Part shown: piece by piece, positions 23,489 to 35,518 of the stretch
Position numbering within the stretch: the first letter of the stretch is position 1
Layout: every line of letters starts with the position of its first letter
DNA from: Litomosoides sigmodontis
Lineage: Eukaryota; Nematoda; Chromadorea; Rhabditida; Onchocercidae
Length of the DNA stretch: 64,000 nucleotides
Direction: 5' to 3'
Assembly (NCBI GenBank): GCA_963070105.1
Contig: OY718803.1
Coordinates: 1-64,000 of the forward strand
Notes under the pieces: generated by a model
Seen by the model: only the letters and a program-made list of their open reading frames with translations
What the model was told of the DNA's origin: nothing
Databases searched by the model: none
Position numbers and translations under genes: made by a program

Positions 23489-24574
23489 CGTTGAATTTCT
23501 TCACTTTTACATTCAGAGCACTGGGCAGAAATCAGAGACAGTCAGCGCCCGCAAGGGCCATCTGTCTCCTCTGTTTTAATTAGACAGTCGGATTCCCCGA
23601 GTCCGTGCCAGTTCTAAGCTGACTGTTTAGCGCCGGCCGAATCCGCGCCACCACCACCACCCGGGGGCAGCGGCGTGTACGCGTGCGACACACGCAGCTG
23701 TAACGATTCACAAGATAATTGGAACACTAGCCGAGCTCCATCAATTCCTCGTAAGAAACTAATGCCACACTGCATGGAACCAATCACGCTTACTTCACGC
23801 TACAGCCCGACCGGCCCAGTCCTTAGAGCCAATCCTTATCCCGAAGTTACGGATCTAATTTGCCGACTTCCCTTACCTACATTATTCTATCGACTAGAGG
23901 CTGTTCACCTTGGAGACCTGCTGCGGATATGGGTACGATCTGGCACGAAATTCAAATAGCTTCCCTCGGATTTTCATGGATCGAGCAAAGCGTACGAGAC
24001 ACCACAGGAACCGTGGCGCTTTACGGAAAAAAACACACAACGTCCCTATCTCCGGCTGAACCGATTCCAGGGAGTCCGTTCCTTAACCAGAAAAGAGAAC
24101 TCTGGCTCGGGCTTTCCTCAATGTTTCCGAGTTCATTTGCGTTACCGCGCTAAATTCTCACAATGAGAATTCATCTCCGTGTCCAGGTACGGGAATATTA
24201 ACCCGTTTCCCTTTCGATCAAACACATCAGCGCATTCTGGACGATTAGTGCAATCTCCATCACTCCTATGTCTTTTATTCAACGGCACTAGCCAATATCT
24301 TAGGATCGACTGACCCACATTCAACTGCTGTTCACGTGGAACCCTTCTCCACTTCAGTCTTCAAGGATCTCACTTGAATATTTGCTACTACCACCAAGAT
24401 CTGCACCAATGGAAGCTCCAACCGGGCCTACGCCCAAAGTCTTCAACGCTAACCACTGCGACCCTCTTACTCGTTGCGGCCAGGTTCGCTCTCTCTCGCG
24501 CGCAAACACAAGCCCACGCAACGGTTGAGTATAAGTCTTCCGCTCAAGCGCCATCCATTTTCAGGGCTAGTTGA

Positions 24575-24608
<34 letters not shown>

Positions 24609-26145
24609 TTTCCAACTTCCATGGCCACCGTCCTGCTGTCTATATCAACCAACGCCTTTCATGGGGTCTAATGAGCGGAAAGTTTGGCACTTTAACTCAA
24701 CGTTTGGTTCATCCCACAGCGCCAGTTCTGCTTACCAAAAATGGCCCACTTAGAGTACACATTCAATGTCTGTGCTTCACGTTCAAGCAAGCAAGACGTC
24801 ATACCCATTGAAAGTTTGAGAATAGGTTGAAGACGTTTCGTCCCACAATTCCTCTAATCATTCGCTTTACCGAATATAACTGCGCGTGCGCGCGTACTCC
24901 AGCTATCCTGAGGGAAACTTCAGAGGGAACCAGCTACTAGATGGTTCGATTAGTCTTTCGCCCCTATACCAAAGTCAGACGATCGATTTGCACGTCAGAA
25001 TCGCTTCGGACCTCCACCAGAGTTTCCTCTGGCTTCATCCTGCTCAGGTATAGTTCACCATCTTTCGGGTCCCAGCATATACGCTCTACCTCCGCCCTAT
25101 TGCTGCTAGCAGCAACGTGTGGACGGGGCTATGTTGCGCCACACATGAAACCACGTGCAGCTCACATATCAATTATACCTAACGATAATCTTTACTTTCA
25201 TTATGCTTTTTGACATTTCACAGGTTTACCACCCAATAACTTGCGTATACGCTAGACTCCTTGGTCCGTGTTTCAAGACGGGTCAGATAGGTGATTAACG
25301 TTCACACCGAGATGTACCGTGTAACGTTGCCGTTACACGCATAACACACCCTATACAACTCCACCAATCAGTATCAACTGATCAAGTCGCGCAAGCGACC
25401 ACATGTAGATGCATAACTAGCAGAGAGTATAGGCGCATATTAGCGAGCGCAAGAGAACACACACTTCATCTAAGACATATTTCAGGTGTCATTTAGGATT
25501 CCAGCTATTACATTTTCAATAACTAGTCCACTAAATAACGCTTAAATATGCTATAAACGAAGCTCTCGATGCATACCACCGGTAAATACACCAATCTAAA
25601 TTTAGCACTTCAAGCTCCTACAAACGAGCACGCACGCAACGTGCATGAACGCGTGCAAGAGTTGCTAAATTGAATGGTTGAATACCGGCAAGTTTCGTTA
25701 ACTCTATCCGTTTCCATCCCAGCGGTTTCACGCCCTCTTGAACTCTCTCTTCAAAGTTCTTTGCAACTTTCCCTCACGGTACTTGTTTGCTATCGGTCTC
25801 GTGGTCGTATTTAGCCTTAGATGAGGTTTACCACCCTCTTTAGGCTGCAATCTCAAGCAACCCGACTCCAAAGTATAATCCTTCGTAACGCCACTGCACC
25901 CGTACAGGTCTAGCACCTTCTATGGACTGTAGCCCCGCTCAAGGGGACTTTGGGTGTAGCAGTACGTGACGATCGACCATACCTATACGCTACATTTCCA
26001 TATAGTGTACATGGTTATCTACTGGATTCAGCGCTGGGCTCTTTCCTTTTCACTCGCTGTTACTCGGGAAATCCTCGTTAGTTTCTTTTCCTCCGCTTAG
26101 TTATATGCTTAAATTCAGCGGGTAGTCACGACTGAGTTGAGGTCA
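22275..26145 (-). rRNA. 28S (large subunit) ribosomal RNA
   Basis: This is the RNA of the large ribosomal subunit, on the minus strand. The 5' end is set by the rRNA-strand text GACCTCAACTCAGTCGTGAC and by GCTGAATTTAAGCATATAAC near 26105. The sarcin-ricin loop (complement of GGTTCCTCTCGTACT) is at about 22646-22662. The R2-target region (complement of GGCTACCTTAAGAGAGTCA) at about 23440-23460 is intact and uninterrupted. Length of about 3.87 kb suits a full nematode 28S, and I saw no insertion or large deletion. The 3' end is placed where conserved sequence gives way to the TATATACTAG spacer motif and may be off by tens of bases. It is the last gene of the unit and points at the telomere. Confidence 0.95.
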
Positions 26146-26719
26146 CAAATGACGATGTCACGCATACATAGCGCCGCCGTGATGTCACTCACTTCTTGCT
26201 AATTCTCTTTACACACTTAAGCTGTGCTGCTGCTGCTTGCTGCTCACCAGTTATTTTATATGTAAAAAGAATTTCTCGCAACTATGTATGACAATAATTG
26301 TAATAAAAATTTACGTGTTTGCTACTACTATTCATGCCACGTACGTGTATCTTGCATACGTCGTATCGCCTCAAACACATAACTTTTATTACTCTTATTT
26401 TTACTCACTTATTAGGGGATAATTTCAACCATTCATCTTGTTTTGCAATTATCACCTAACGCTTTCTTCTCCAAATTAAAGCGCACACTCCCTTCCCTCC
26501 ATCACCACAATCATCATTCACCACCATCATTGATCCAATCAATCAAGCATTCAATCACTTCACTTCAAATAACCCTTCGACAAATTAATGTACTCGCAAA
26601 TGAACGATTATCCGTAATAAAATGATTGATGAATTGAATTGGACTGTCGTTGATGGTGTGGCGAAAGTGAGTGGACGATGAAGTGAGTTGCTGGGCACTT
26701 TTCATTGGTACTTTCTTCT
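26146..26719 (-). other. Internal transcribed spacer 2 (ITS2)
   Basis: This spacer of about 574 bp separates the 5.8S 3' end from the 28S 5' end. It contains CACCTAACGCTTTCTTCTCC (26453-26472), which recurs almost unchanged in a relic near 30620. Ends are inferred from the flanking rRNAs. Confidence 0.9.
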
Positions 26720-26877
26720 TCACTGACCCTCAACCAGACGTACCACTGGGAGTGAACCCAATGGTGCAATGTGCATTCGAAATTTTTGTGCTCAATGCGT
26801 CTGCAATTCGCACTAATTATCACAGCTAGCTGCGTTCTTCATCGATCCACGAGCCAAGTGATCCACCGCTAAGAGTT
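26720..26877 (-). rRNA. 5.8S ribosomal RNA
   Basis: The rRNA strand begins with ACTCTTAGCGGTGGATCACT and contains the conserved GATGAAGAACGCAGCTAGC and GAATTGCAGACGCATTGAGC, ending near GTCTGGTTGAGGGTC. Length of about 158 nt is typical. It pairs with the 28S 5' region in the 60S subunit. Boundaries are accurate to a few bases. Confidence 0.95.
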
Positions 26878-27151
26878 TAAAAATTTCTCCTTTCTCTTGT
26901 ATAGACATGTTTACGTGTGTGTGTGTGTGTGTGTTTTGTTATTTTGTAGGTAGCATAACTAGCTTAAATGCTTATTAAGTCTACTTAATTAATTAATCGA
27001 GCAATTATTAATTAAGCTATCGCTCCATCCTCATTGTTATCGACGGTCAGGCGACAACTCAGATAGAGTATAGACACCAACAAGCATCACCGTTATTACA
27101 CGCAATGCTGCTGCCGCTGTTGTTGTTGTTGTGATGAGAAGAAGCTCTCGA
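26878..27151 (-). other. Internal transcribed spacer 1 (ITS1)
   Basis: This spacer of about 274 bp lies between 18S and 5.8S. It includes a (GT)n microsatellite at 26914-26935 and a TTG-triplet run near 27118-27131, so its length is likely polymorphic. Confidence 0.9.
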
Positions 27152-27199
<48 letters not shown>

Positions 27200-27307
27200 G
27201 CCCGGTTCAAGCCACTGCGATTAAAGCGATTTCCACCAAAGAATCTCCACCTCGAAAGGCATCGAAACAGCAGTCCCCGCTTTTCTCGAAACGGCTCAGT
27301 CCCGGGC

Positions 27308-27342
<35 letters not shown>

Positions 27343-27784
27343 ATCAACGTGAGCTGATGACTCACATTTACTAGGAATTCCTCGTTCAAGGGAAATAATT
27401 GCAATTCCCGATCCCGATCACGGAGGATTTTCAACGGGTTACCAGTACCTTTCGGCAATGGTTACAGCACGCTGATTCCTCCAGTGTAGCGCGCGTGCAG
27501 CCCTGGACATCTAAGGGCATCACAGACCTGTTATTGCTCAACTTCATGCGGCTAAACACCGCTTGTCCCTCTAAGAAGTTGCCTGAACAGCAGCAGTAGC
27601 AATTCAGGAACTATTTAGTAGGCTAGAGTCTCGCTCGTTATCGGAATAAACCAGACAAATCACTCCACCAACTAAGAACGGCCATGCACCACCAACCACC
27701 GAATCATGAAAGAGCTCTCAATCTGTCAATCCTCACGGTGTCCGGGCCAGGTGAGTTTTCCCGTGTTGAGTCAAATTAAGCCGC

Positions 27785-27818
<34 letters not shown>

Positions 27819-28988
27819 TCTTTAAGTTTCAGCTTTGCAACCATACTTCCCCCGGAACCGAAAAACTTTCGTTTCCGGGAAGCTGCCCGTCAAGGCGTAT
27901 TTACCGCCAACGGAACGCTAGTTGGTATCGTTTACGGTCAGAACTAGGGCGGTATCTGATCGCCTTCGAACCTCTGACTTTCGTTCTTGATTAATGAAGA
28001 CATTCTTGGCAAATGCTTTCGCAGTCGTACGTCTCGCTACGGTCCAAGAATTTCACCTCTCACGCAGCGATACGAATGCCCCCGTCCGTCCCTCTTAACC
28101 ATTATCTCAGATCAGAAAACCAACAAAATAGAACCGAGATCCTATTTCATTATTCCATGCACGAGTATTCAGGCATTAGCCCGCGTTGAGCACTCTAATT
28201 TTTTCAAGGTAAACTTGCTAGCCACCATGCGCAGCGCAGTGAAGGCAACGCACGGAAAACTGGCAACAGTGTAGCCTAGGAGCCCAGTTCTCATCCAATG
28301 GATGGACCAGGTCCTAAGACGCAGATCCAACTACGAGCTTTTTAACCGCAGCAATGACGATATACACTTTGAGAGCTGGAATTACCGCGGCTGCTGGCAC
28401 CAGACTTGCCCTCTCATAGATCCTCGTTAACAGGTTTAAATTTTACCCATTCCGATAACCGGCCTCAAAGAGAACGGTCTCGTTATTTTTCGTCACTACC
28501 TCCTCATTCTGAGAGTGGGTAATTTGCGCGCCTGCTGCCTTCCTTGGATGTGGTAGCCGTTTCTCAGGCTCCCTCTCCGGAGTCGAACCCTTATTCTCCG
28601 TTACCCGTTACAACCATGGTAGGCACATAAACTACCATCGAAAGTTGATAAGGCAGACACTTGATAGATATGTCGCCGGTGCAAGACCATGCGATCAGCA
28701 ATAGCTATTCAGAGTCACCAATCTGAACGGGTGGCCAGCAGCAGCAGCTGATGACCACCCCATTGGTTTTAATCTAATAGATGCGCTCGTTCAAACAAGT
28801 CGGAGCTTTGGTGCATGTATTAGCTCTAGAATTGCCACAGTTATCCACGTTGGACAGTCAACATCAAGTACATTATAGCTGTTATAATGAGCCGTTCGCG
28901 GTTTCACCTTTATAGGTTTATTTGAACTTAGACATGCATGGCTTAGCCTTTGAGACAAGCATATAACCGCCGACAGAATCAATCGGGG
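27152..28988 (-). rRNA. 18S (small subunit) ribosomal RNA
   Basis: The complete 18S rRNA is on the minus strand. The 3' end is the universal GTAGGTGAACCTGCGGAAGG followed by ATCATTA. The 5' end reads CCCGATTGATTCTGTCGGCG, a form I associate with clade III nematodes. The 530 loop (complement of ATTACCGCGGCTGCTGGC) lies at about 28381-28398. The decoding-site region next to GTACACACCGCCCGTCGCTG is near 27305-27325. Length is about 1837 nt, and I saw no frame-breaking insertion. It is the first gene of the unit, which runs 18S, 5.8S, 28S towards the telomere. Confidence 0.96.
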
Positions 28989-30366
28989 AGATGATGCACG
29001 CGCTCTGCGCTCCCGAACAGCCACATCAGCTGGCAACAAGTAAGCAGCATGACCATGCCGATGACCACTGCCACTGCTACCACTACCTCAGTGATAATTG
29101 AATTTCTCGCTTCAAAATTCACTTCACCATTGTAGCAAACAGTAGCGTAGCATCACCACACTGTATCACTGTCACTTGTTGCCCTGTTGCGCCGTGTGCA
29201 GTTCGTCCATTCATCATCAATCACAAATTTCTCGCTTTTTTCTCCACCAAAAACTCAATCCATTCTTTCGCTTATCAACAACAAAATTTCACTTTGCGAA
29301 ATTTTTCACCTCTCAAGCTTAAAACATCGTAGAACTTCACACATATACAACGGAGCTTCCGCCACTCTTTCTTCGAATGTCACATCTCGCCAGAGACATT
29401 TCGTGATCCTAACACGACGTACACGTATGTCGTCATCACTGCTAGAATCACTCGAATTTTTTAGATTGCACGCCTGCTGAAACTTTCATTTCACGAGACA
29501 ATCCATTGCTCAAGTTAGTGAAAACTTCAAATTTCAATTTGACTTTAACTTCAAATTTCAATTTAAATTTTCCACTAACAATACACCTACTTGAACCTCT
29601 CTATTAACGTCACAGCATTTCACATTTAAAATTTTAATTTAAAACTAATTCAAATTTTAACTTATTTTTAAATTTCGATTTATTTCCCATTTCTCCATTT
29701 TGCACATTTTTATCGAACTTTCTCTCTTTCTCTCTCTTCTATTTTCCATTACTTAACACTAAATGCTAATTTTTGGTGTTTTTTCGTGAAATTTCAACAT
29801 TTTTTTTCAAATTTTACATTTTTTTAAATTTCACAAAAAAGCATCGCTATTATTAAATTCTATGCTCTTTTGCTTATCTTTTTAAGGAATAATTATGATG
29901 ATAGCGATAGTAATAGTGATAGTGATAACTTATCACTATCATCATTATCATCATCATCATTATTATTATTGTCATTGTTATTGTTATTGATTTGTTTGTA
30001 GTTTTTGCTGGAAAAGAAAAAAAGGGATGCATGTGTATATACATGTATATACATATGTATATGTATGAATATGTACATTGTAAGAAATAATATAACAGAT
30101 GGATAGATCGAAAGATAGACAGAGACAGTGTGGGTACGTCTGTATTAATGCAACCTCCCTTTCTCTCCCGCTTTCTTTTCTTATATGAGAGAGAGAATGG
30201 AAAATAACGAGCATCGTTAAATAGAGAGAAAAAAATAAGAAAAAAATAAGAGGAAAAAAGAGAGAAAGAGAAGTGAGTGAAAAAAGGAAAAAAAGCGTGG
30301 GAAAATGAAAGGATAGGGAGGAGGTGGCAGTAGTAGCAGCGCGCGTATATTATTTTCTAGTATACA
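28989..30366 (-). promoter_or_regulatory. 5' external spacer and intergenic spacer upstream of 18S
   Basis: This spacer must hold the 5' ETS and the RNA polymerase I promoter of the rDNA unit, but no consensus allows either to be placed. From about 29500 it becomes very AT-rich, with a short direct repeat of about 23 bp at 29521-29566. A GAT/ATC-rich imperfect palindrome lies near 29895-29965. From about 30180 it matches the GAGA-rich half of spacer copies A and B. It closes with the motif ATTATTTTCTAGTATAC at about 30350-30366. I see no protein gene in it. Confidence 0.7.
30180..30366. repeat. rDNA spacer repeat, truncated copy C
   Basis: Shared order with copies A and B: GGAAAATAA, a CGTTAAAT/GGTTAAAT block, GAGAGAAAAA runs, AGTGAGTGA, an AGTAGTAGCAGC run, CGCGCG and TTATTTTCTAGTATAC. 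It is more diverged than A is from B. Because its closing motif otherwise follows a 28S 3' end, it probably marks where an upstream rDNA unit once ended. Confidence 0.75.
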
Positions 30367-30439
30367 ATTGATATTGCAACACAGTGCTAGACTGACATTT
30401 GCATACTACAAGAAGCAGCAAACTACCTTGATCTTTTTA

Positions 30440-30705
30440 CGCACTCTTTCTGGCAATTGTTTTATGTATGATAATAATTGTAGTAAAAATTTATTTGTTA
30501 TTCATGCCGCGTACGTATTTTGAATGCGTATCAAGCACATTATTCTTAGTACTTTTTTTCACTTACTTATCAGGAGATAGTTGCGACTGTCATTCCTACT
30601 TGTAATTATCACCTGACGCTTTCTTCTCCATGCTAAAACGCATTCTCCTCTTTGCAGTCAATTCAAATAACGCTTCAATAAATAATACACTTGCAATAAC
30701 ATTCA
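30440..30705 (-). pseudogene. Relic ITS2 fragment of a second rDNA unit
   Basis: This stretch aligns with the intact ITS2 at about 26275-26600 in the same orientation. Shared blocks include ATGTATGA(T/C)AATAATTGTA, TTCATGCC(G/A)CGTACGT, AATTATCACCT(G/A)ACGCTT, TTTCTTCTCCA and TTCAAATAACSCTTC. Two or more deletions shorten it, including the CACCACCATCAT-type segment. No 5.8S sequence lies on its right, and no 28S lies between it and spacer copy C on its left. It is therefore an orphan piece of transcribed spacer. Confidence 0.85.
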
Positions 30706-31126
30706 CTTTTCCGCTGCGACACTCACTCATATGAACGAGTAGGAACAGTCACGTATATCTACGTTAATGAATACGTAAACTGCCTGGATTTTTTCGCAAA
30801 AACGTGCGAGAAGCAAGTGTCGTTTACTTTCATCCCTTTTTTTGAAGTGAAAGATGCATTTCTCTGCGACTGCTCAGCGCCCTTTAAAGCTGCTGCACGC
30901 ATTCCGCCGGGCACTTATTCCCCACCACCTGGTCTGCTTTCCGTTGGCACCTCGATAGTTATTTGCGTGTGGCCGGTGCTTTCGGTTGTCCGGATGAAAA
31001 GAATTCATGAAGTAGGAGCCACCATGTGTACCGATTCTCTTCCATTCTTTTTCTCCTCTTCTGTCATTAAATTACTAATTGAAAAGTTGTTCCAGCATTT
31101 TCTCGGTTAAACAAATTTTTAATGCG

Positions 31127-34100
31127 ATGGCTGTTGGCAGTAATGTCTTGTCTGAATGTAAGCGAAAAATAGGAAGAAAGAGTAAAAAACAGTGCAAGAA
31201 GTTTCGTCGAGCCGCATATAATTCCCATAGAAAGGTTAGTATTTTTTTGCTTCTTTGTGAACATAGATATTACCGACTTCCTTCTCTCTCTTTTTCTTCC
31301 ATCTGTTTGATTTTCTTTCAATTCATTTCAGGTTGAAGACATTGTCATGAAAGAGAAAAATCCCATAGATTGCCAGAACGAAGGTATTATAGAAATGGTA
31401 CGGACCACCAAAAGGCGGGCCAAGAAACGTAGAAAGAAAAGTGTAAGTGTGTTTGTGCTAGTATTTCAAAATGAAATTTAATTAAATCCTTGAAGGTGGA
31501 GGAATCTGACGCATGATATATATATGTGTGTGTTGGCCAGTGATGCCATTTAGCACATTCATCGTTTGTGGTCCATTTATGTTTCATGTGTCTCATTTTA
31601 TCTTACGTCACAACTAATGCGATTGTTCGATTATGTTTGGTAGTGTTGCAGTAGGGCTCATACTTGCCTTTTATTGTTATGGCAATTAGAGAAATTTCTA
31701 GTTGGGTTTCTTTTTCAGGTGCAACAACTACGAAGAGAAAAACTAATAAGAGGCATTAATGAGGATGACACCGAGATCCACCGCTATGAGCGAATTCTTG
31801 GTTATAATAAGCGGAAAAGTAAAAACATGCCGAAAATATTCCGCACCGAAGGGCTTGATTGTTTGTGTTTCACTATGCATTGCAAATATAACCTCCTTTT
31901 CTTTTTTTGATTTGAATTTAAGATTAATTTTTGATTATATCCAAATATTGATTTGAAATTCTATCAACAATTTATTGCTCTAGATCTTCTTGAGATATGC
32001 GACTCGAAATCGTCGCAGCATAGCGATGTTGATAAAGACAGTGGTGGTTCTGACATATGTGACCGTGAAACGATGAGCAGTGAGAGAGACGAAAGCGGGA
32101 GTGGAAATAGTTCTTTGGTGACGCATGTTTCGAAAAAAAACTGCAAAATATCTCTAAAAGTTAGTGTTTTGGTGAAGTGTGAATGATTGTATCGTGCTAT
32201 ATCCTTTCTTGGTATCCGTCATCACAGTTGATTCTGCAAAATATTCCAATGACTAATTGTTTTTAGAATCAGAAGGATGGTTCTGTTGAAATGAGCGAGA
32301 GCAGACAGCATGAAAGAGGTGTCGATATGAGCTTGGAAGAAGATATTTACGGTCGTTTAATTAATAAAGAAACAGGAGAATTTCTGCCTTCAAAATCATG
32401 TGCGAAAGAGATGCTCAATGAATTAGAACAGAAAGCTGGCCTGCTAGAGACCGAAGAGCATTTGAGATTAAAAAAATCTTTAAGGGGCCTCATCAATCGA
32501 TTGAACGAGCGTACTTTGGTGGGTGCTGTGAAAATATTCTCCGATATATTTGCCAGCAAAGGACATAATGGTAAAATTTCATCGCCGTTAATTGATTTTT
32601 TCTTTTTCTGTTAATTATAAATTTTTTTCGATGTGATTTTTTCATAATTCACAGTTGCAGAAGTGAAACAATTGCTTTTTTTGGAAATTACGAACAGTGT
32701 CGACGTAAGTTATCGCTTGCCAGATCGGCTTATCATTGAATATGCAGTATTTATTGCTCTTATTCATGCGACAGTTTCTGCGGAACTTTGTAAGTGTTTA
32801 TGCGAATTTTACCAATTAGACCTCTCTTTGGTATTCCTAGCACAGTTTATAAAAATAGCTCCTACCTTTAAGGCGATGATTAGTAAAGGAAGGAACGGGA
32901 CTTCACTTGTTACTTTTCTCCACATTTTCTAAGATATAGGATTTTCAGTGCATCTTTTTCAGCAGCGCATTTTATCGAAAATTTTATTGTAAAACTGTTG
33001 GAAACAGTCGCTGCATTGCCAGAGGGCAAATCCCTTGAAAACTTTTGCGTTTTACTTGCCGAGTTATACAACTTCAAGGTGCTGTTTTATTACTATATGA
33101 ACACATTTGCTTTAAATTTATGGGTTTTTTTGCTATATTTCGTCTGAAATATGTTGTATTTAAAAGTTGCATTACTTAATTTCCACCGTTGTAGGTCATC
33201 AAAGTCGTGATGATTACCGAAATTATGCAGTGCTTGTGTGAGCAGGTCAACGATAAGTGTCTTGCTTGTTTCAAAACTCTTTTAGGCTGTAAGTTTGCTC
33301 GCATTTTCGAAAGCAGTTAAATTTTTTCATATGGATTTTTTTTTGATTTTCTCCTCATTGTGAATTTAATCTGCATACTTCGGTTCCTGCTTCCAAGCTT
33401 TATTTTTCTCACTTTAAATTTAGTAATATCTTTATGCTAAGAAGTTAAATATTTGTGTTAGCTTGATTTTTTACTGTCTTTTACCACAGATTGTGGCAAC
33501 ACTATGAAGAGCAGGGATTTGGATGTTTTACAGAAAGCTATAAAAGAAACGCAGTTATTCTTCTCACAATCGTTACAAACACCTTCCAGAATGTAAAGTA
33601 CTTCGATCATTTGTTGACCTTATTTAGATAAAAATCTCATACTCATGAGATTCACAGATTTTAGTTTATCTTAAAATTTATGAGTAACTGAGTAACTCTC
33701 CATCTTTGAAGACATCACCTGCGATACATAGTGGATGAGATCATTGCGATAAAGAATACCAATATTCGTAAATTTACGGATGTCATAGATTCTACAATGC
33801 ACACCCATTACGTGAATATCTTCCGTGGATTAACGAAAAGTATGTTGCATTATTTCGTTTACCGTTAGAGCTTCCAGTTGTTAAATTATAGGTGTGTTGT
33901 CACGCACTTGCGACTTTTACTTACTGTGTCTTCATTCATCATCATTGACTCGTTAGGTATTTCGCAATGATTTATAATTATTAGTAGTAATGAACTGCAT
34001 GTGTGCGTTTTTCATTATTAAATTAGAGCATTAAAGTCAAGTATCATCTGATGCTTAACTTTGATGCTCTATTTTACTAGATATAAGTTTTTGGTGTGAA

Positions 34101-35457
34101 GGCATGAAAGCAAATGAAATTGAGACAGTGAAAAAATTCTATCTGTAGTGCGAACTGGTCGAATTATTTGTGTTCTTGAGTTGGAAGGCTGTTAATTCTC
34201 TAATTTCAAGTTATTCTCGTTGTAGAATTGAACAGAGAGAAAGAGTTGCCGATGAGTGTGGATGACATAGTACATATAAGCGATCGTGGACGTTGGTGGA
34301 TTGTTGGTTCAGCTTGGTCCTCGACTGCATCTGTGTTGAAAACCAAAACCGATTCCAAATTCGTTGAACAAACCTTGAAATTCAGTGCACCTTTACTGCA
34401 AATTGCGAGAAAAGCTAAAATGAACACAGCGATCAGGCGTGATATCTTTTGCACCATCATGTCTTCTACAGTAAACCATTACTTCCATCTGTCAGCTATT
34501 GATTGGTTTATCATTGAATTCCAATTGCATTCCTATCTATTGTAAACTAAACTCTTATTTCTAACGTTTAAATTACCCAAATTCATTGTAAATTATTTCA
34601 ATTTTAGGATGAAATGGACGCATTTGAAAAATTGTTAAAACTTTCCTTCAAAGGACAACAAGAGAGAGAAATAGTGCACATCTGTGTTCATTGTGCGTTG
34701 CGGGAAGCTAGTTATAATGCTTTTTATGCTGCTGTTATCGATCGTTTGTGCTGCTATCATAAACGTTTCAAGGTATTGCTTGAGTGTTAGGGTTTCCATT
34801 CATTATAATGGATGCACAGTGATACAGTCTTGTTTGTCAAACCTTTTTCTTAAAAAAAAAAACTGAGGTAATGTTGTAATTTGAAGCATTTTCCATTCAA
34901 AGATTGTATTCAGTTTGATCAGTATTAAGGTCAGTATAAAAGTAAAGGACTGATCAGTATAAACAATTTAGCTTACAGTAATGAAAAAGTTTTTAGCGTT
35001 CCGTAAATTTTTCTTGTGTTTACGTAGAACTTTTCAGACTGTTTGATGCGGAGCAAAAAAATTTAAGTAACGGTTGCGCATTGAAGTATTATAATACTTC
35101 TTGTCCCGCATTAAAGAATTATAATAAACTTTTTTATAGCAGATATTTAGTTTCATAAAACAATTTAAAGTTTATGATGAACTTATGCTTAAGATTTCGA
35201 ATTATTTGAAGCATCACAGATTGAATTGAGAGTTTTTTTAGCTCACCACACAATATGCATTGTGGGACCGAATCAAAGCTTTACCACAGATAAGTAAATT
35301 GCAACGCCAAAACCTAGCATTGCTTACTGTTGATCTATTGATAAAGCGATCTGTTGGAATTACTTTACTAAAGGTGATTTTTGTTTTTATTATTATCAGC
35401 AATTAAGTGCCGTTTTTCAGTGATCTTGACATATTACGAATGTTGTAGGAATAAATT

Positions 35458-35518
<61 letters not shown>

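Noticed and set aside
22913..25916. Open frames of 60-97 codons on both strands inside 28S
   Set aside because: They are by-products of conserved rRNA sequence; no coding role.
32146..32159. PP1-docking RVxF-like motif (KISL) in NOM1
   Set aside because: The aromatic residue required at the last position is missing.
34566..34590. SL1-like stretch (TTTAAATTACCCAAATTC) in NOM1 intron 11
   Set aside because: It resembles nematode SL1 (TTTAATTACCCAAGTTTGAG) but carries an extra base, diverges after the core, and lacks a following donor and Sm site. It lies in an AT-rich intron just before exon 12.
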